Shown here piece by piece: positions 10,400-22,375 of a DNA stretch of 64,000 nucleotides. The DNA lies in the NCBI GenBank assembly GCA_014607495.2, contig CP053152.1, positions 8,618,001 through 8,682,000 of the forward strand, given 5' to 3'. Each line of letters begins with the position of its first letter. Position 1 is the stretch's first letter. The stretch comes from Carposina sasakii (Eukaryota; Arthropoda; Insecta; Lepidoptera; Carposinidae). The notes beneath the pieces were generated by a model. It had not been told where the DNA came from, ran no database searches, and saw only the letters and a program-made list of their open reading frames with translations. The position numbers and the translations under genes are program-made.

Positions 10400-13300
10400 T
10401 ATATAGGCTGTGCGTAACTCTCAAGTGGTGTTTTGAGATTTAAAGGGGTTTGTAGTAGATCCTTACCATCATAATGGGTTTGTTAATCAAGTGTCTGTTA
10501 TTTAATCGGCGTGTTAATTAGGTAGAGCTAAATCTTAGGGCATACAGTTAATTATTTAAAATCTCATGAATTTAACTTTAATACTACAGTATGGTTTTGT
10601 TATTTTTCCGTGTACTTTATGGTTATTAGGTACCTACTTCTATACAATACGTATAAGTTGTTTCTCATTAGAAGTATGAAGTGTAGTGTAATGAATTCTT
10701 AATTTCTCAATGAGCCAAAATAAATATCGAAGCCAAGGTTCCTTCCTGCGGTAGATGTGACCTTGCGGGGGTGGGGGTGATTGCTCGTAAACCTGCCTAC
10801 GGAACCCTAATTGTTGCAGAAGCTTCCGTTACCAATTTAAGCGATTGAATCTCGCCATGATTCGATAATAATTGCTAAGTCAATAACGGAACTTGATACT
10901 ATAAGTACCTATTATTTTCGTCGGTATTATTTGTTTTGTTCTAGATTGTGACGTGATCTCCCTTTGCGATATTGAATTTGTGATTCTCGAAAAACCCTAC
11001 TCCATTACTAAGGAAGGAACACAAGTCATGCACTGACTTGACATACTACGTATATGTTTTATGATAAATCCGGTTCAAGTAAATAAAATATGGTAAAAAC
11101 ATTACTAAGCCATTAGAAAATGTTTTTAGAACTAAGGAGAAGTTTGAATGCAGCATGTTTGGTACATTTTTGAATGAATGGATTCTGAGTGAATGGAGTT
11201 GCTAATTATTAGGTGAGCTCGTGATTGATGGTGACAGCCTCGCTTTGCCGAAAATTTGCCAAAAGATTTAATTTATTTCATGGTCTCGCTGAACAACGTT
11301 GTTCGCCGGGCAAGTTTGTTAATCGTGTGCGAAAAGTTATTTCAAATAATCTAAAATAATAAAAATATAAATAGTACTTACCTACTTGTTATTACAAAAC
11401 AGTACGTAAAATTAGACACTGTTTAAATATGCCCTTTTGTAGCAAATTTCGAAACTTCCTGCTAAAAAACCAAAATGGTTCACCTTGCAGGTTCTGTGGG
11501 TATAACTTTTGAAGGTAACATTCTTTACTATGTATTTGTATCAATATTTATTGTTCATTATTTCCTTCGATTAAAATAAGTCTTGATGTAGAGGTTAATT
11601 TAATGCGAGCGAATAGAAGACTATACCTATATAGGTTAGGTTATCTAATTCCTACCTACCTCGACCTACACAGAAAATGTCTGTTTTCTGTGATCCCATG
11701 AAATGTAATATCTCGTTTAAAGTAGATAGAATCAAAAGCCTAAGGCTACTACGCAATATAAAGAAAATGTACAGGGTTATTAGCTTCACCTCCCACGCAA
11801 ATAACCACTGTAAAGCCTAGCTGATAACCCATCATAAACAACTGAGCCGGTAACCGAGGTTGGACAGAAGTGTGCAAATCACACACACTTTTTACAAACA
11901 TTACCGTTAATTCTCCATGGATGATCATCAGGTTTAATAAAGCCCCGTACGCAATATGTATAGCTAAGGGATGTCTCAGGTTCACAGAGAGAGCTGAGAT
12001 TCGAATCCCCTTGGCAATATCACGATTGTTGTACCTAATGGGCTGCCCATGTGAAGCGTCTCCATTTGATATTATGTAACCTAAGTAGATTTTAATCTTT
12101 CCATCGGCTATATTAAGTAATTTTAACCGTGTTAAGTTTGCAATATAACTATATTTTGAAGTGGCTATGTGACTAGACTACGAGTATGATGTTAAACGAA
12201 ACACTCGAGTTATAAAGCAGCGGGAGGTTGGATTGCCCTACTTGCTCTGAATACATCGTACCTAAGAACTAATTTAGAAAGATATTTTAGTGTTAAAGTG
12301 TTAGTTTATCATAAAATAGAAAATAACTAATTTAAACGGAATTTGTACTAGTAATGTAACAATTCTGTTACTTATTATAGTAAGATAGTACCTTACCTAT
12401 CTATATTATGTTATACTTTTTTTCATTTTTCTTTATTAATAATTTTATAATATGTTATACTTTCCAATAATCCAAACTTATAATCATAAACTGTTAGTAG
12501 CCACAACTGCACATGACCTTATTTCGGGCTAATTCTTTTAGTAGAAGTGCTTTCAGTAGGCACATGTATTGTCAAACATCAATTAATCACGGGCACAATG
12601 ACTCTGGCCGCTGGAAGTCGCCGCCCCGTGTGAATTATGACTGCTCGCTTCTACATTTCGCTAACAATAGACAAAACATATTGTATCGAAAATTATTCAT
12701 TTATTACTTTATTGTAGGCAAAGTTTTATAACACGCGATTCAGGGAAGTTGTTATTAAAAGGGCCTTTACAACTTTTCGCCATTACCGTCGAGTGCGAGC
12801 GGCAAAATGAGATATTGGCATGAAGGCCTAGACGGCAAGTTCTCGCAATGAATGGTGGTTTGCCTTTAGAGATAAACTCGCCAGTTAAATGTTATGTTTA
12901 AAGTTTATATGTGTATTTTGTGGGCAAGTGTAAATTATGTGCAATTATGGTTATTATTGTAGAGTTGCCATACTTTATTAATTTAGGCAGATTAAGATTA
13001 ACTACCTGTACGGCACCACACAAATTATTATCCACGAAAAGTCTACGTCTTTATAGGTAGTTCCGTTTCCTCCATTTAGAGGAAAATTTACATAAAAGTT
13101 AAGCGGATGACTACACTATCTTATTGTTGATTTGAAGGTAGTAGTCCACCGCCACCTCCAATAAGTAGGTACCATTCTTACCTATGTGGTTATTTAAAAC
13201 CGAGTAGTTTCTATGTAGTTCACTACTAAATATTGCGAAAAATTGAGACGCTTTAAGACGTCATCGACGACTGTGGCCAGATTTCGTTTGACGCTTTAAG

Positions 13301-15100
13301 ACGTCTTTGGCGGTCAAAGGGTTAAATGAGTTATTTTTTATGGTGCTGCCACGCCAGTGAAAGGAAATTGTTTACTACCTACTAACTAATAAGTATAATT
13401 AGGTACTTTTAATTGCTTTTAAAGTTCATTTTATACATATATCTAATTTCTGTTATACAAATTATATAGTTTTTAAACAATGTATGTAGGACTTAATCTA
13501 CCTCAAAAATGTAATCGATGAATCAATAGTAAGTATATTAACACAAAGAAAAATATGTATATAGATAGGTACCGGTATTCTTTATGCTGCGTAGAGGTAT
13601 CTACCTACTTACCTAATATGATGGGGTATGTATGCCTGATAAGATAATTCAAAATTGAAAAGAGATAAAATGTTTAGTTTAATAAGTTTATGTGAAGTTG
13701 TGTTTAAAATGACTGATTAGATTAAAATTACTTTCAACTTTTTAGCTTATATTCGCAAAAAGTATCTAAAACTTGTGAGAACTTTAGTAACGTCCGAAAG
13801 TTGTTAATATTAGAGCGGCATCCCGCTACAAGGGAGATCTGATCCCAAACTTTTCTAATGCCCTTATATTAAAGCTTAAGCAAGTAATCCCGCAATGTTA
13901 TTAATTTATGTTTCAAGAATATTAATATGAAAGGGTTTTTATATTAGATTCACGAATTTACAAAAAAAACGTTTTGATAAGGATTGGATCCTCTAAAACT
14001 ATTACAAATAGGTAATTTAAAAACAGCTTTAAACTATATAGCTCATGGGAGGATTAGTTAAATATAACACTAGAGCAGCGGTTTAGGCTATGCATTAATA
14101 ATTCAAGACAAAGAATTTTATATATGTATACATATAGATAGATAGAAGACGAGAAGAACCATGAGAACCTAGGAAATGAATTCATAGATTGCCCTACAAG
14201 AAAAGAAGAGTCTGTAACCCACGATAGGCTTAGTCATCGTTGCTGTAGCAGTTTCTATAATATCTATTTGCGAGATTTGTTTTGTGCTGTAAATACAAAA
14301 CAAAATAAATATAAACCACACTACTGGAATAGAGCATTTCGTGCATCTTATCGTAGCAATGAAATTTCACGAACAACCCTCGTCTTGTTCATGACAACAA
14401 AGATTAGAGCAGTTTTGGGGTTCCCCGCATAGATAATTAATGTTACAAAAATAATATTTTTTTATGGGATAAATCAAAACAAAAAAGAACTGTGTGTATT
14501 ACGTATTAAAACAGATACATCTTGCTACCTCATTACATATTTACGGAATTTCGTCAAAATTTCCCTTAATATTTCCCCCGGTATCCTTATATGAAACAAC
14601 AGGTAAGGATTTCCTGAGTTAGTTTGAAAATGAGAACCGACAATAAACAATATTATGGTCTCTGTTTTGTAGTAGGTGGAATGTATTCAAAACAAATAAT
14701 TAATATCCCGCAATTCTCATTTTACGAATAGATATATATTGGTTTTGTTTACTTTAATAATAAAGTAATTTCTTTGAACTATCAAAATAAACCTACGTGG
14801 ATACTTACGTGGGTATTTGCAGATCCCGTTGAGACAAGGGGACTCGCCGCATTTTTTTTTGCGGAAAAACAGGCCATCAAATAACTATTTCATAAGTATA
14901 TAGATTCTGATATACATGTTTTATTAATTTTATTATAATATACATACATGACATGATAATTAAAATCATACTTAGTCAGAATTTCTTTGAAGAAGTATAC
15001 CTAATATAATTAGGAAATATAAACTAATAACTGTAAGTACATATCTACCCATAGTAATAGAATAAAATGGAAGATTTTTACCCAGGAAATTTTAATGTGC
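10400..15100. other. AT-rich sequence, no supported gene
   Basis: Reading frames are short throughout. There are GC-richer patches at 10740-10830 and 12580-12660 with no recognisable coding signal, and the short direct repeat listed separately at 13247. No RNA gene found. Confidence 0.5.
13247..13305 (+). repeat. Short direct repeat GACGCTTTAAGACGTC
   Basis: The 16-base unit occurs at 13247-13262 and again at 13290-13305, followed by TTTGGCGGTCAAAGGGTTA. This resembles a short dispersed lepidopteran repeat but is too small to classify. Confidence 0.5.
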
Positions 15101-15101
15101 T

Positions 15102-15244
15102 TTAGAGGCGATTTTTCCAAACGTCAAATAGCCTATAGTAGGAATAAAGTTTATGCTGTCTTTCTCTAAAACTTTATCATGATAGAGACAGCATCAACTT
15201 TATTCTTCTTATAGGCTATCTGACGTTTGGAAAAATCAGCCCTA
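15102..15244. mobile_element. Short fold-back MITE, about 143 bp
   Basis: The arms begin GGCGATTTTTCCAAACGTCA and end TGACGTTTGGAAAAATCAGC. Pairing extends through GATAGCCTAT-like and GAATAAAGTT sequence to a small loop near 15175. The same arm sequence in a diverged form is found at 26525-26662, so this is a family. Confidence 0.75.
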
Positions 15245-15874
15245 AGACTGGCCCTAAGTATAATTTTTTCAGCATCTTAAATACTATTTAAGACATATTT
15301 CCCCTACTGTAAGCTTACCCTCATAATTGTTTGTCGTAATTTAAAATACTTACCCACTATACGGTCTTACATTTTTATTAATTATTTATTTTTAGATTTT
15401 CTGACTACAAGTAAGTAGATAATATTAATATTCTTGCAAATGATAAGTTCAGGCGCCTTTAGCACCTACGGATAAGTTAACAATTTTACCTGCAGTGAGG
15501 GTGTTCAAGGCGATAGATTACCGAGCGATATTATGCGATGATTAAAGTTTAGTTTGCAATAACGGTGCAGCACGCGAGACATGTTAGTTTACCTTCAGAC
15601 CAGGTTTGTACCTAGTCTAGGTTTCTAACTTAAGCTGGATACCCATGGACCAGCTTATTACAGATATTTGTGACTGAAATCAAATTCTGATTCCTGGGTG
15701 CTTAGATAAATGTAACATCGTTTGACATCGACGGTCGTCGTCGGAACACCAATAGCGGTTACGGAGCGCTTGATGAACCTTTATAGATTCGAGATATTAT
15801 GTATATCTATATGATATTATGTTACATGTTTTAAGCCCCCGACATTTCGGGAAGTTCTTTTTATTTTGCTCTGT

Positions 15875-16211
15875 ATGCTCTCCGCGCCAATTGTATCGGT
15901 CGATGATCCTGGGGCTACCAATTAATGGGCTTATTGTGTGACACATTGCTGTTTTTTGGATCACCTGTGACTCTCCATTTGGGTTGATCAGTTATTTGAA
16001 CTTTTTTGAGGTAAACCTTTTTTGAAAATCATCTTTTGGTTAAAAATTATATAAAGCATGATTATACTAACTAAATTATTTTTCCTAAAAATATGAAAAA
16101 ATTGTCGGAAAATTTTGGAATTTACCTGCGAAAATTTTCAGTGTTTTCCGCCACAGAATCATGGTCTGAAGACATGGTATCAATATTTGCTTGGCTGTCA
16201 CAAAAATCCTG
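15875..16211 (+). mobile_element. TA-flanked MITE family B, copy 2 (left-truncated)
   Basis: It aligns with 8090-8500: CGCGCCAATTGTAT, ATGGGCTTATTG, CACATTGCTGTTTTTTGGAT, GGAAAATTTTGGAATTT and the right end TTGGCTGTCACAAAAATCCTG, followed by TA. The left terminus is missing. There is no SINE insert at the position where copy 1 carries one, so this copy shows the ancestral arrangement. Confidence 0.7.
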
Positions 16212-16227
16212 TATATCAATAGTTTTT

Positions 16228-16480
16228 AGAGGATCAAATAATATTGTCCTATAATAAACTACAAGAGCCGCAGCTGCATCGATCCGTTTTCTTTCACTTT
16301 GCATTGTGTAATGACAAGATGGCTTCAAATTTGCGGATCATCATGGACCGCCGACGACTACGGACGGGCACGCATCGTTGGAAGAACCTCGTCCGTAGTG
16401 CGCGTCCGTCCGTCCGTAGACGTCGCGTCCGCGTTCGTCCGCAATATCACGCACCGTAGGAACCCACCTTTAGATGTCGA
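16228..16480 (-). pseudogene. Possible PIF/Harbinger-type relic
   Basis: The minus strand holds a frame with SERKRIDAAAALVVYYR, similar in character to the N-terminal region of Harbinger transposases (a helix followed by an Arg-rich stretch). Next to it is an unusually GC-rich block with repeated GTCCGT units (16340-16450) and an AACCCACCTTTA end that could be a terminal repeat. The catalytic domain is absent. Assignment rests on resemblance only. Confidence 0.35.
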
Positions 16481-17138
16481 GCCTGCGTGCTTGTAGACCG
16501 TGATTCATACCGATACATGTGCATGAAACATTCTATTTCTATTACCTACCTGGTTAGTATGCAAGTTAACCCAAGGAGACTGGTCTACGACAATAGAACT
16601 AATGACAAATATGTAATTACTATTGCATAAAAAGTGCCTAATTTTATAGTACACACTTACCATTTTCTCCAAATCCAAGTAAAATATTACTAACTTCCAT
16701 AACCAAGCTGGATGTAGCTAAATTATGATGAAAACAAATAGGAATAATCTACTAAACTAGGGTACCTATCACACAATAAATTGTTGTAATCTCTCTGTTG
16801 CGATATAAATATACTTACTGCTTTGCAATACTTTGTTCACAAAAGTCGGTCTCATTTGTATTTCTTTTCAACTTAACTCTATCAAAATATAGAGGCTGAG
16901 GCTGAGGAAATCCCTGAGACTTTGTAGATTATTTATGTCGCTGTCTTTGCGAAAATCCTATCCTAAAATGTCACGACTTATTGCAGTTTTTTCCAATAAG
17001 ACATTTTCCTTTCTCGAAAAGCTGTAGACGTTTTCATAGTAAACATACGGGAAATAAATGGTGTGTTATGTACGGCATAATGAAATAAAAAGTATTAAAG
17101 CTATATATAGTTTAATTTGACAGATATTGACTAAACTA

Positions 17139-17420
17139 AGGCCGGACATAGATGGACTGTTACAAACGTTGTTTTAGCAGTTGTTACAAACGGCATGGAA
17201 GCAGTCGTGTTGCGGTTGGAGGCGACTACAGTCCGAATGCTTCATGCAGTCCTTGTGCGGTTGTTGTGAAGTCGTGTCCAACCGCAACACGGACTGCTCT
17301 GCTGCTCTCAGTTGCAACGTGGATTCAGACGAGGAAACACTACTTCTTGTGCTATTATTACGCAAGCGAAGGCGTAGAAAACGTCATAGAACGTGGATAC
17401 ATGTCATATTGCAATGTTAA
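17139..17420 (+). pseudogene. PIF/Harbinger transposase N-terminal relic
   Basis: The plus-strand frame at 17181-17420 includes DSDEETLLLVLLLRKRRRRK followed by RHRTWIH. An acidic start, a leucine-rich helix, a poly-basic run and then W(V/I)H is the typical N-terminus of HARBI1-like transposases. The DDE domain does not follow: the frame ends in AT-rich sequence. The upstream GC-rich part has an inverted GTTGCGGTTGG/CCAACCGCAAC pair. AAGGCCGGACATAGATGG at 17139 may be a terminal repeat. It is likely a deleted, non-autonomous element. Confidence 0.5.
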
Positions 17421-17496
17421 GAGCAAAATGGAGTATTTCATACTTTGTATTCACAGCTCAGAGAAGATGATAATAAGTTTTTTTTAACTACTTTAG

Positions 17497-17698
17497 GATG
17501 TCATTGTCATCGTTTGGCCATAGACGGCTGCTTGGAGCGGTCGGTGCCAACAGCTGTTGGGAGATATGTAGTTTAAATGCAAAATTTGCACCATGTGGTT
17601 CTATCGGCCCTTGGTGCTCTGCCTACCCCGTAAGGGATAAAGGCGTGATTATATGTATGTAAATGTTAACCAGTTCTTCAAACGATGACAATGACATC
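17497..17698. repeat. 20-bp inverted repeat enclosing a SINE tail
   Basis: GATGTCATTGTCATCGTTTG at 17497-17516 is repeated in inverse at 17679-17698. Between them lie GC-rich sequence starting GGCCATAGACGGCTGC and a SINE tail. The arrangement suggests a small TIR element that later received the SINE fragment. Confidence 0.5.
17590..17662 (+). mobile_element. SINE 3'-tail fragment
   Basis: It contains ACCATGTGGTTCTATCGGCC, TTGGTGCTCTGCCTACCCCG and GATAAAGGCGTGATTATATG, ending in ATGTATGTA. It is nearly identical to the 3' part of the longer copies at 49345-49620 and 55818-56085. Confidence 0.7.
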
Positions 17699-17817
17699 AA
17701 TAAATTAGTTAATAAACTTATTATAAGCTTTTATTTAGTTTCACCTGTCCCGTTGTCTGTAACCAAATCTTGCAAATTAAATTTGATCCACTTCCCGGTT
17801 TCCGATTGAGCCAAATT

Positions 17818-18240
17818 TTTAAACCCCGACGCAAAAACGACGGGGTGTTATAAGTTTGACGTGTCTGTGTGTTTCTCTCTCTCTGTGTGTGTGTAAATGT
17901 GTATGTGTCTGTCTGTGGCATCGTAGCTCCCAAACAGATGATCCGCTTTTAATGCGGTTTTTTTTGATTGAAAGGTATATCAGTCGACAGTGTTCTTAGC
18001 TATGTTTGGTGGAAATCGGTTCAGGTTTTCAAGGTCATCAGGTCGTTTGTTAGGTGTGATAGAAATGTTACACGCTCAGTTTGCTTGCAAGCATATGTGG
18101 GATCTGACATTTGAAACACTAATGTTTTCTGGAACCACTGAGCTGGTCTGCTGTTATGGCTCGAAGATAGGAGATGTAACCTTGGACTGCCTTTTAGTAA
18201 ACCCATCGAGTTTGGGCTCGTTGGATTTGTCTTAACTAGT
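17818..18240 (+). repeat. Dispersed repeat with ACCCCGACG hairpin start
   Basis: It starts ACCCCGACGCAAAAACGACG followed by GGGT, which can fold into a short hairpin. Then come a pyrimidine/GT-rich microsatellite-like stretch, GGCATCGTAGCTCCCAAAC, and TGTTTGGTGGAAATCGGTTC. I recognise this as a common moth/butterfly repeat but cannot name its class. Open frames of 60-80 codons across it are not supported as genes. Confidence 0.5.
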
Positions 18241-18864
18241 TCTCTTTATGTTTCTAATTGACGAGGACCTGATGCTGGAAATGGGATGTGGCGGATGAAA
18301 CCCTGGAATGCCGGAATGAAACGGATAAACCGATTTATGTTTTTGCTGAAAATCTAGAATGACCAAAGTTTAATATTTATTGTTTCTTAAGCTCTGCAAT
18401 TCTCCCAGAGCCAGTTTGTCATGAGGATTGTTAAACAGCTTCCTAGCGACCCCATCTAAACTTTTTGCGCGGCGAAAAATAAAATAAATTAAATGAAAGA
18501 ACGAAAAAATAAGGAGCTCCTTCAATAAGCATGAAATAAAAAATTAAATTTAAAATTAAAAAAATACCCTGACCCAAAAAAAGTACGCAATCATTATGAC
18601 AAAAGGTTTAAAATGCTAAACTCTATAAAAAGCAAAAAATAACTCTTAACACTACGTAAGTACCAACTAAAGCATGTCAGATTATCTACTCGGGACTTTG
18701 TGCCACCTTTATGTCGGAGGCATAACCGCTAATTTTGAACTGCAAATGGTTATCTTGGCCTGCTGTTGACCGTACGTATGAAATTTTTGATTAAATTTTG
18801 TCGCGTCGGGAGACCGCTTTTTACCTTCAAAAATACTTACCTAAATCAAATGATTCCTACCTCG

Positions 18865-19020
18865 TACTCGTATCTTCACATAGGCACGTCTTAATCTGTT
18901 TCATGCCTATTTAATTATAAACACTTACCTACTTATGATAAATATATCTACAGATTTTACATTAGGTAGTATCAAATCATAGTTTACAAGTAATGTGAGG
19001 CCTATGTGAAGATACGAGTA
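18865..19020. mobile_element. 156-bp MITE with 21-bp perfect TIRs
   Basis: TACTCGTATCTTCACATAGG plus C at the left end is an exact inverse of the right end GCCTATGTGAAGATACGAGT plus A. The interior is AT-rich and noncoding. Flanks show no clear target duplication, so the superfamily is open. Confidence 0.7.
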
Positions 19021-20536
19021 GATTTAACATAGTTTAGTCATTAGTCGGACAACTCTCATCTAAAACAATCTGGAATAGCCATATTTCCTTTTAGAGGTAG
19101 GTATAATCAATAAAAAGTATGTTCGTCATCTTTGATTGAGAATCGAGTTTCACAAAATAAACCTATATTCCTAACGCACGTAGTAATTACTTTCAACTTT
19201 ACTTATGGGTATTACTTTTCTCAATTTTATTTCCCCTTAGGTTTCGTGTTAATTATTTACTATAGTAAGTATCAACTTGTATAACAGTAGGCTCAGTAGG
19301 TACTATTGTAATATATTTGAATTTAGGAGTGTATTTTAGACTAAATTGCTTTTTAAAAATTATTTTAATACGTTATAAGTACTTTCTTACGATGTTTTAC
19401 GACGCCGTTTATATCTTGAACAACTATTATACTGAAGGTACTTTGTTGATACCTAATTTCTTTCTTTATACGGTTTTTTGGCTTCTTTTTTATATAAAAT
19501 TGTATGGCTCACTTTGATGAAATTCTCTATTAGCATGTTCACGGATTAAAAGGGTGGGTGTGAAAAAAAAAATTACCATCTCCAGGCATCTATGAAATTT
19601 ACAAGCAATAATCCTACGAATACCTTCCAGCGTCATACTATTCCTACCTTAGCTCTATTTCACGTGTGTGTGCCAGGATTAATTTTAAATTATCTATTTA
19701 CCTACATGGAGACCTATATATCTCCTCCGTTTATGTTTTTATGTCTTAGTCTCAATCAAAAAACCAATCAGTTTATTATTTCCCACCTTAAAACAATGAA
19801 ATGACAGGGTACTAACCAATTTATAATGTAACTAATCTACGTATATTAAATAATATTAATAACTTACCCCTCCACCAGATACAATAATAAATGATTTTAT
19901 AACTATTTTGAAATTACAATGACCTTATGTTGTGACTATAGATTGCTAGACTCTCCAACTACCTACCTTCGAGTACATAAGTGACACATAAACATTGTGT
20001 CTTAACTTTATTCTACGTACCCGCAATAACATAAATGATACATTATAGTAAATATAATTATTAAGACAACAGTAACTCATGTGAATTAATCAGAGATAAT
20101 CTTAAACCTCCACCCTGAAGCAATCTGATACCCATTTTATCCATACATCAACTAAGAGGGATTCCTTCCTACGCTCTTAATATCACGCAAATAATATGAA
20201 CTTATTATACAGCCTTATACAAGTACTCGTAAGTACATTATTTTCTACATAATTCTCAAATCTGAGTTTTCTCCTAAGTGCTACCCACAATCATAAGTAC
20301 GAGTAAAATCTATAATTTACCTAATGTAAAATCTATTTTTCCTAGGGAAGTCCGAGTTATAAACCTATTCTTTAGTAGGTAAGGCCGAGTTTGTCGTACT
20401 TACTTACTTATTTTTGAACTCCCACTGGACCTGTATACCTCCAAATAAATAAAAAAGTACAAGTAAATATACATATCTACATAAAAAAGAAATAAATACC
20501 TACATATAAATATATATAAATAAGTACACCCTTATA
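19021..20536. other. AT-rich sequence, no supported feature
   Basis: Only short frames of low-complexity, Leu/Phe/Tyr-rich composition, as expected for AT-rich noncoding DNA. Confidence 0.5.
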
Positions 20537-20795
20537 CAGGGTGTAACAAAAAGGGTATGTTAAGCGAAAAGCTATGTAAATAGCCCACTTTAAAGAACCT
20601 ATCCACAAAATTTGAGATCCGAAATCACATGTTTATTTTTCCCGATAGTATGGAGAATTTTTAAATATCTCACGAATTTTCATACAATCTTGAAAAAAAA
20701 AATGTGATTTTGAGTCTCAAATTTTGGAAATAGGTTCTCTATAGTGGGCTATTTATACAGCTTTTCGCTTAACATATCCTTTCTGTTACACCCTG
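20537..20795. mobile_element. TA-flanked fold-back MITE family C
   Basis: The ends are CAGGGTGTAACAAAAAGGG and CCTTTCTGTTACACCCTG with TA on both sides (20535-20536, 20796-20797). The arms continue through GTTAAGCGAAAAGCT, AATAGCCCAC and GAACCTAT, so the 259-bp element is nearly fully self-complementary around a centre at about 20665. The CAGGGTGT terminus is shared with families A and B. No coding capacity. Confidence 0.85.
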
Positions 20796-20799
20796 TATA

Positions 20800-22040
20800 T
20801 TATTCGAATATGTGACGTGGATCTTATCGGTATCATGAGTAAAAGACAATTTTTTTTACTGAAGAAAAGAATTTTAGAGGTGTCATCACCAGAGCTAACC
20901 ACAGATTAGGCCTAAATATTTTAGCTATGACCTAAATCCTAATTGTAGTATTTTCCACGTATTTTGGAAGACACTAATCGCACGGGAGCGCAGCTGAGTC
21001 GGCGCGGCGCGATTACATGATGACGTCATTTGCTTATCGAGCATCTTAACGATTCACCCCGGTTTCCGCCACCATTACCAGCCCTTGACCAGCTCACTAC
21101 AATCGTCTTTATATATAGATTTATTCTATAATGTTTTTTTCTAACTACGACATAGCATGTACCTTATTACATTATATCAGTAAACCAATAAAACAATATT
21201 TAATTCTTGACAGTTGCGATTTTAAAATTAGATAGCATAAAAGCTTTACTGAGGTTTCCCTAATTCATTGGGGTACATAAAAAACAAAGCAAATTGATAA
21301 TACCTGTGCTACGCTTTACTACGGCCCGTAGATACGAATGAGAGTAGTTATGTGTTCAGGTGCTACGAATTTTTAAGTTACGCTGGGTGTTGAATGGTTT
21401 ATGGAAGTTATGTTAAAATGGCTGAAACCCAAAATCTTGGACTATATTCTTGCTTGAAGGGTATGATGTATAAGTTTTATATTATAGAGGTACCTACCAG
21501 CTATAGCTATTGTTTACGCTATAGCTTAGTGCTATAGAAAACAAAAATCCATTATTACAATTATTATTTGATAGGAAGTTATTGCACGTGTATGAACTCA
21601 ATCAGCAAGTTTATAACGAGTTTTCAATAATTTGATTACACCTAAACAATTTTGTGAAATTCACAGACAAAATTCGTTTAGCGATTCAAAGTGGATGTTT
21701 GAAAATTTGATTAGGGCTTGATGCGTACGTAATCGAATTTATACGAGTACGTTAAAATAACGAAAGGTAAAGTGACTTGTTATAAACATGCAATGCGCTC
21801 ACGAATGGGTATAATTAAGTTACAACCTTTACATTGATCCTATTTATACAGCCTTTTATACCCTTATAGCCAGTGTGATCTCGGATTCAGCTTCCTCAGA
21901 CCATATTTTTAATAATTGTTTTTAAAGAACTACAAAGATTTAAAATAATTTCTCTTTACTTGCTTGGCTTGCTGGAAAAGTTCTCTTGTAGAATTTGTAG
22001 AGTTTAATAATTCTTTATTTTCTCACCATAAAATTTATAA
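20800..22040. other. AT-rich sequence, no supported feature
   Basis: A GC-richer patch at 20970-21090 includes TGATGACGTCA but no repeat end or coding frame that I can identify. Confidence 0.5.
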
Positions 22041-22046
22041 AATAAA

Positions 22047-22165
22047 CAAAGATCAGCTTGTGCCATTGTACATGTATCTCTTCTTTTATCTTGTTAGCTA
22101 TATTTTTTTTCTATATTATTATTGTATATTACTGTGTATGTGCAATAAAGAATAAGAATAAGATT
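22047..22165 (+). mobile_element. LINE 3'-end fragment
   Basis: TACATGTATCTCTTCTTTTA, then ATCTTGTTAGCTATATT and GTGTATGTGCAATAAAGAAT match, in opposite orientation, 51590-51660. The AATAAAGAATAAGAATAAG end acts as a poly-A signal plus tail. This is the 3' untranslated end of the LINE whose reverse transcriptase C-terminus remains at 51825-52070. Confidence 0.55.
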
Positions 22166-22239
22166 AATTGACCTGGCGAAATGTAGGCTAGGTAGGTAAT
22201 ACATATATCGGTAGTACCTAAAAAATGTAATACTAACAT

Positions 22240-22375
22240 ATAATATAAACAAGGCTGTATTCCTGAAATTAGGGTAGCCAAGAACTGCAGGTACCGCAAA
22301 CGACATCCTACTGCTACGTTTAGCATAGCTGGGACAGGTATACCTACTCGGGAGTGACGGAGACAAGTTGGTAGC
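22240..22375 (-). pseudogene. Relic of the same LINE, opposite orientation
   Basis: On the minus strand GATGAGCTACCAACTTGTC, TAAACGTAGCAGTAGGATG and CTGCAGTTCTTGGCTACCCT match 51722-51835. The block lies just after the plus-oriented tail at 22047-22165, so two pieces of one LINE family face each other here. No intact frame. Confidence 0.45.

Noticed and set aside
11990..12015. B-box-like GATTCGAATCCCC
   Set aside because: No A box at the right distance and no cloverleaf; not a tRNA.
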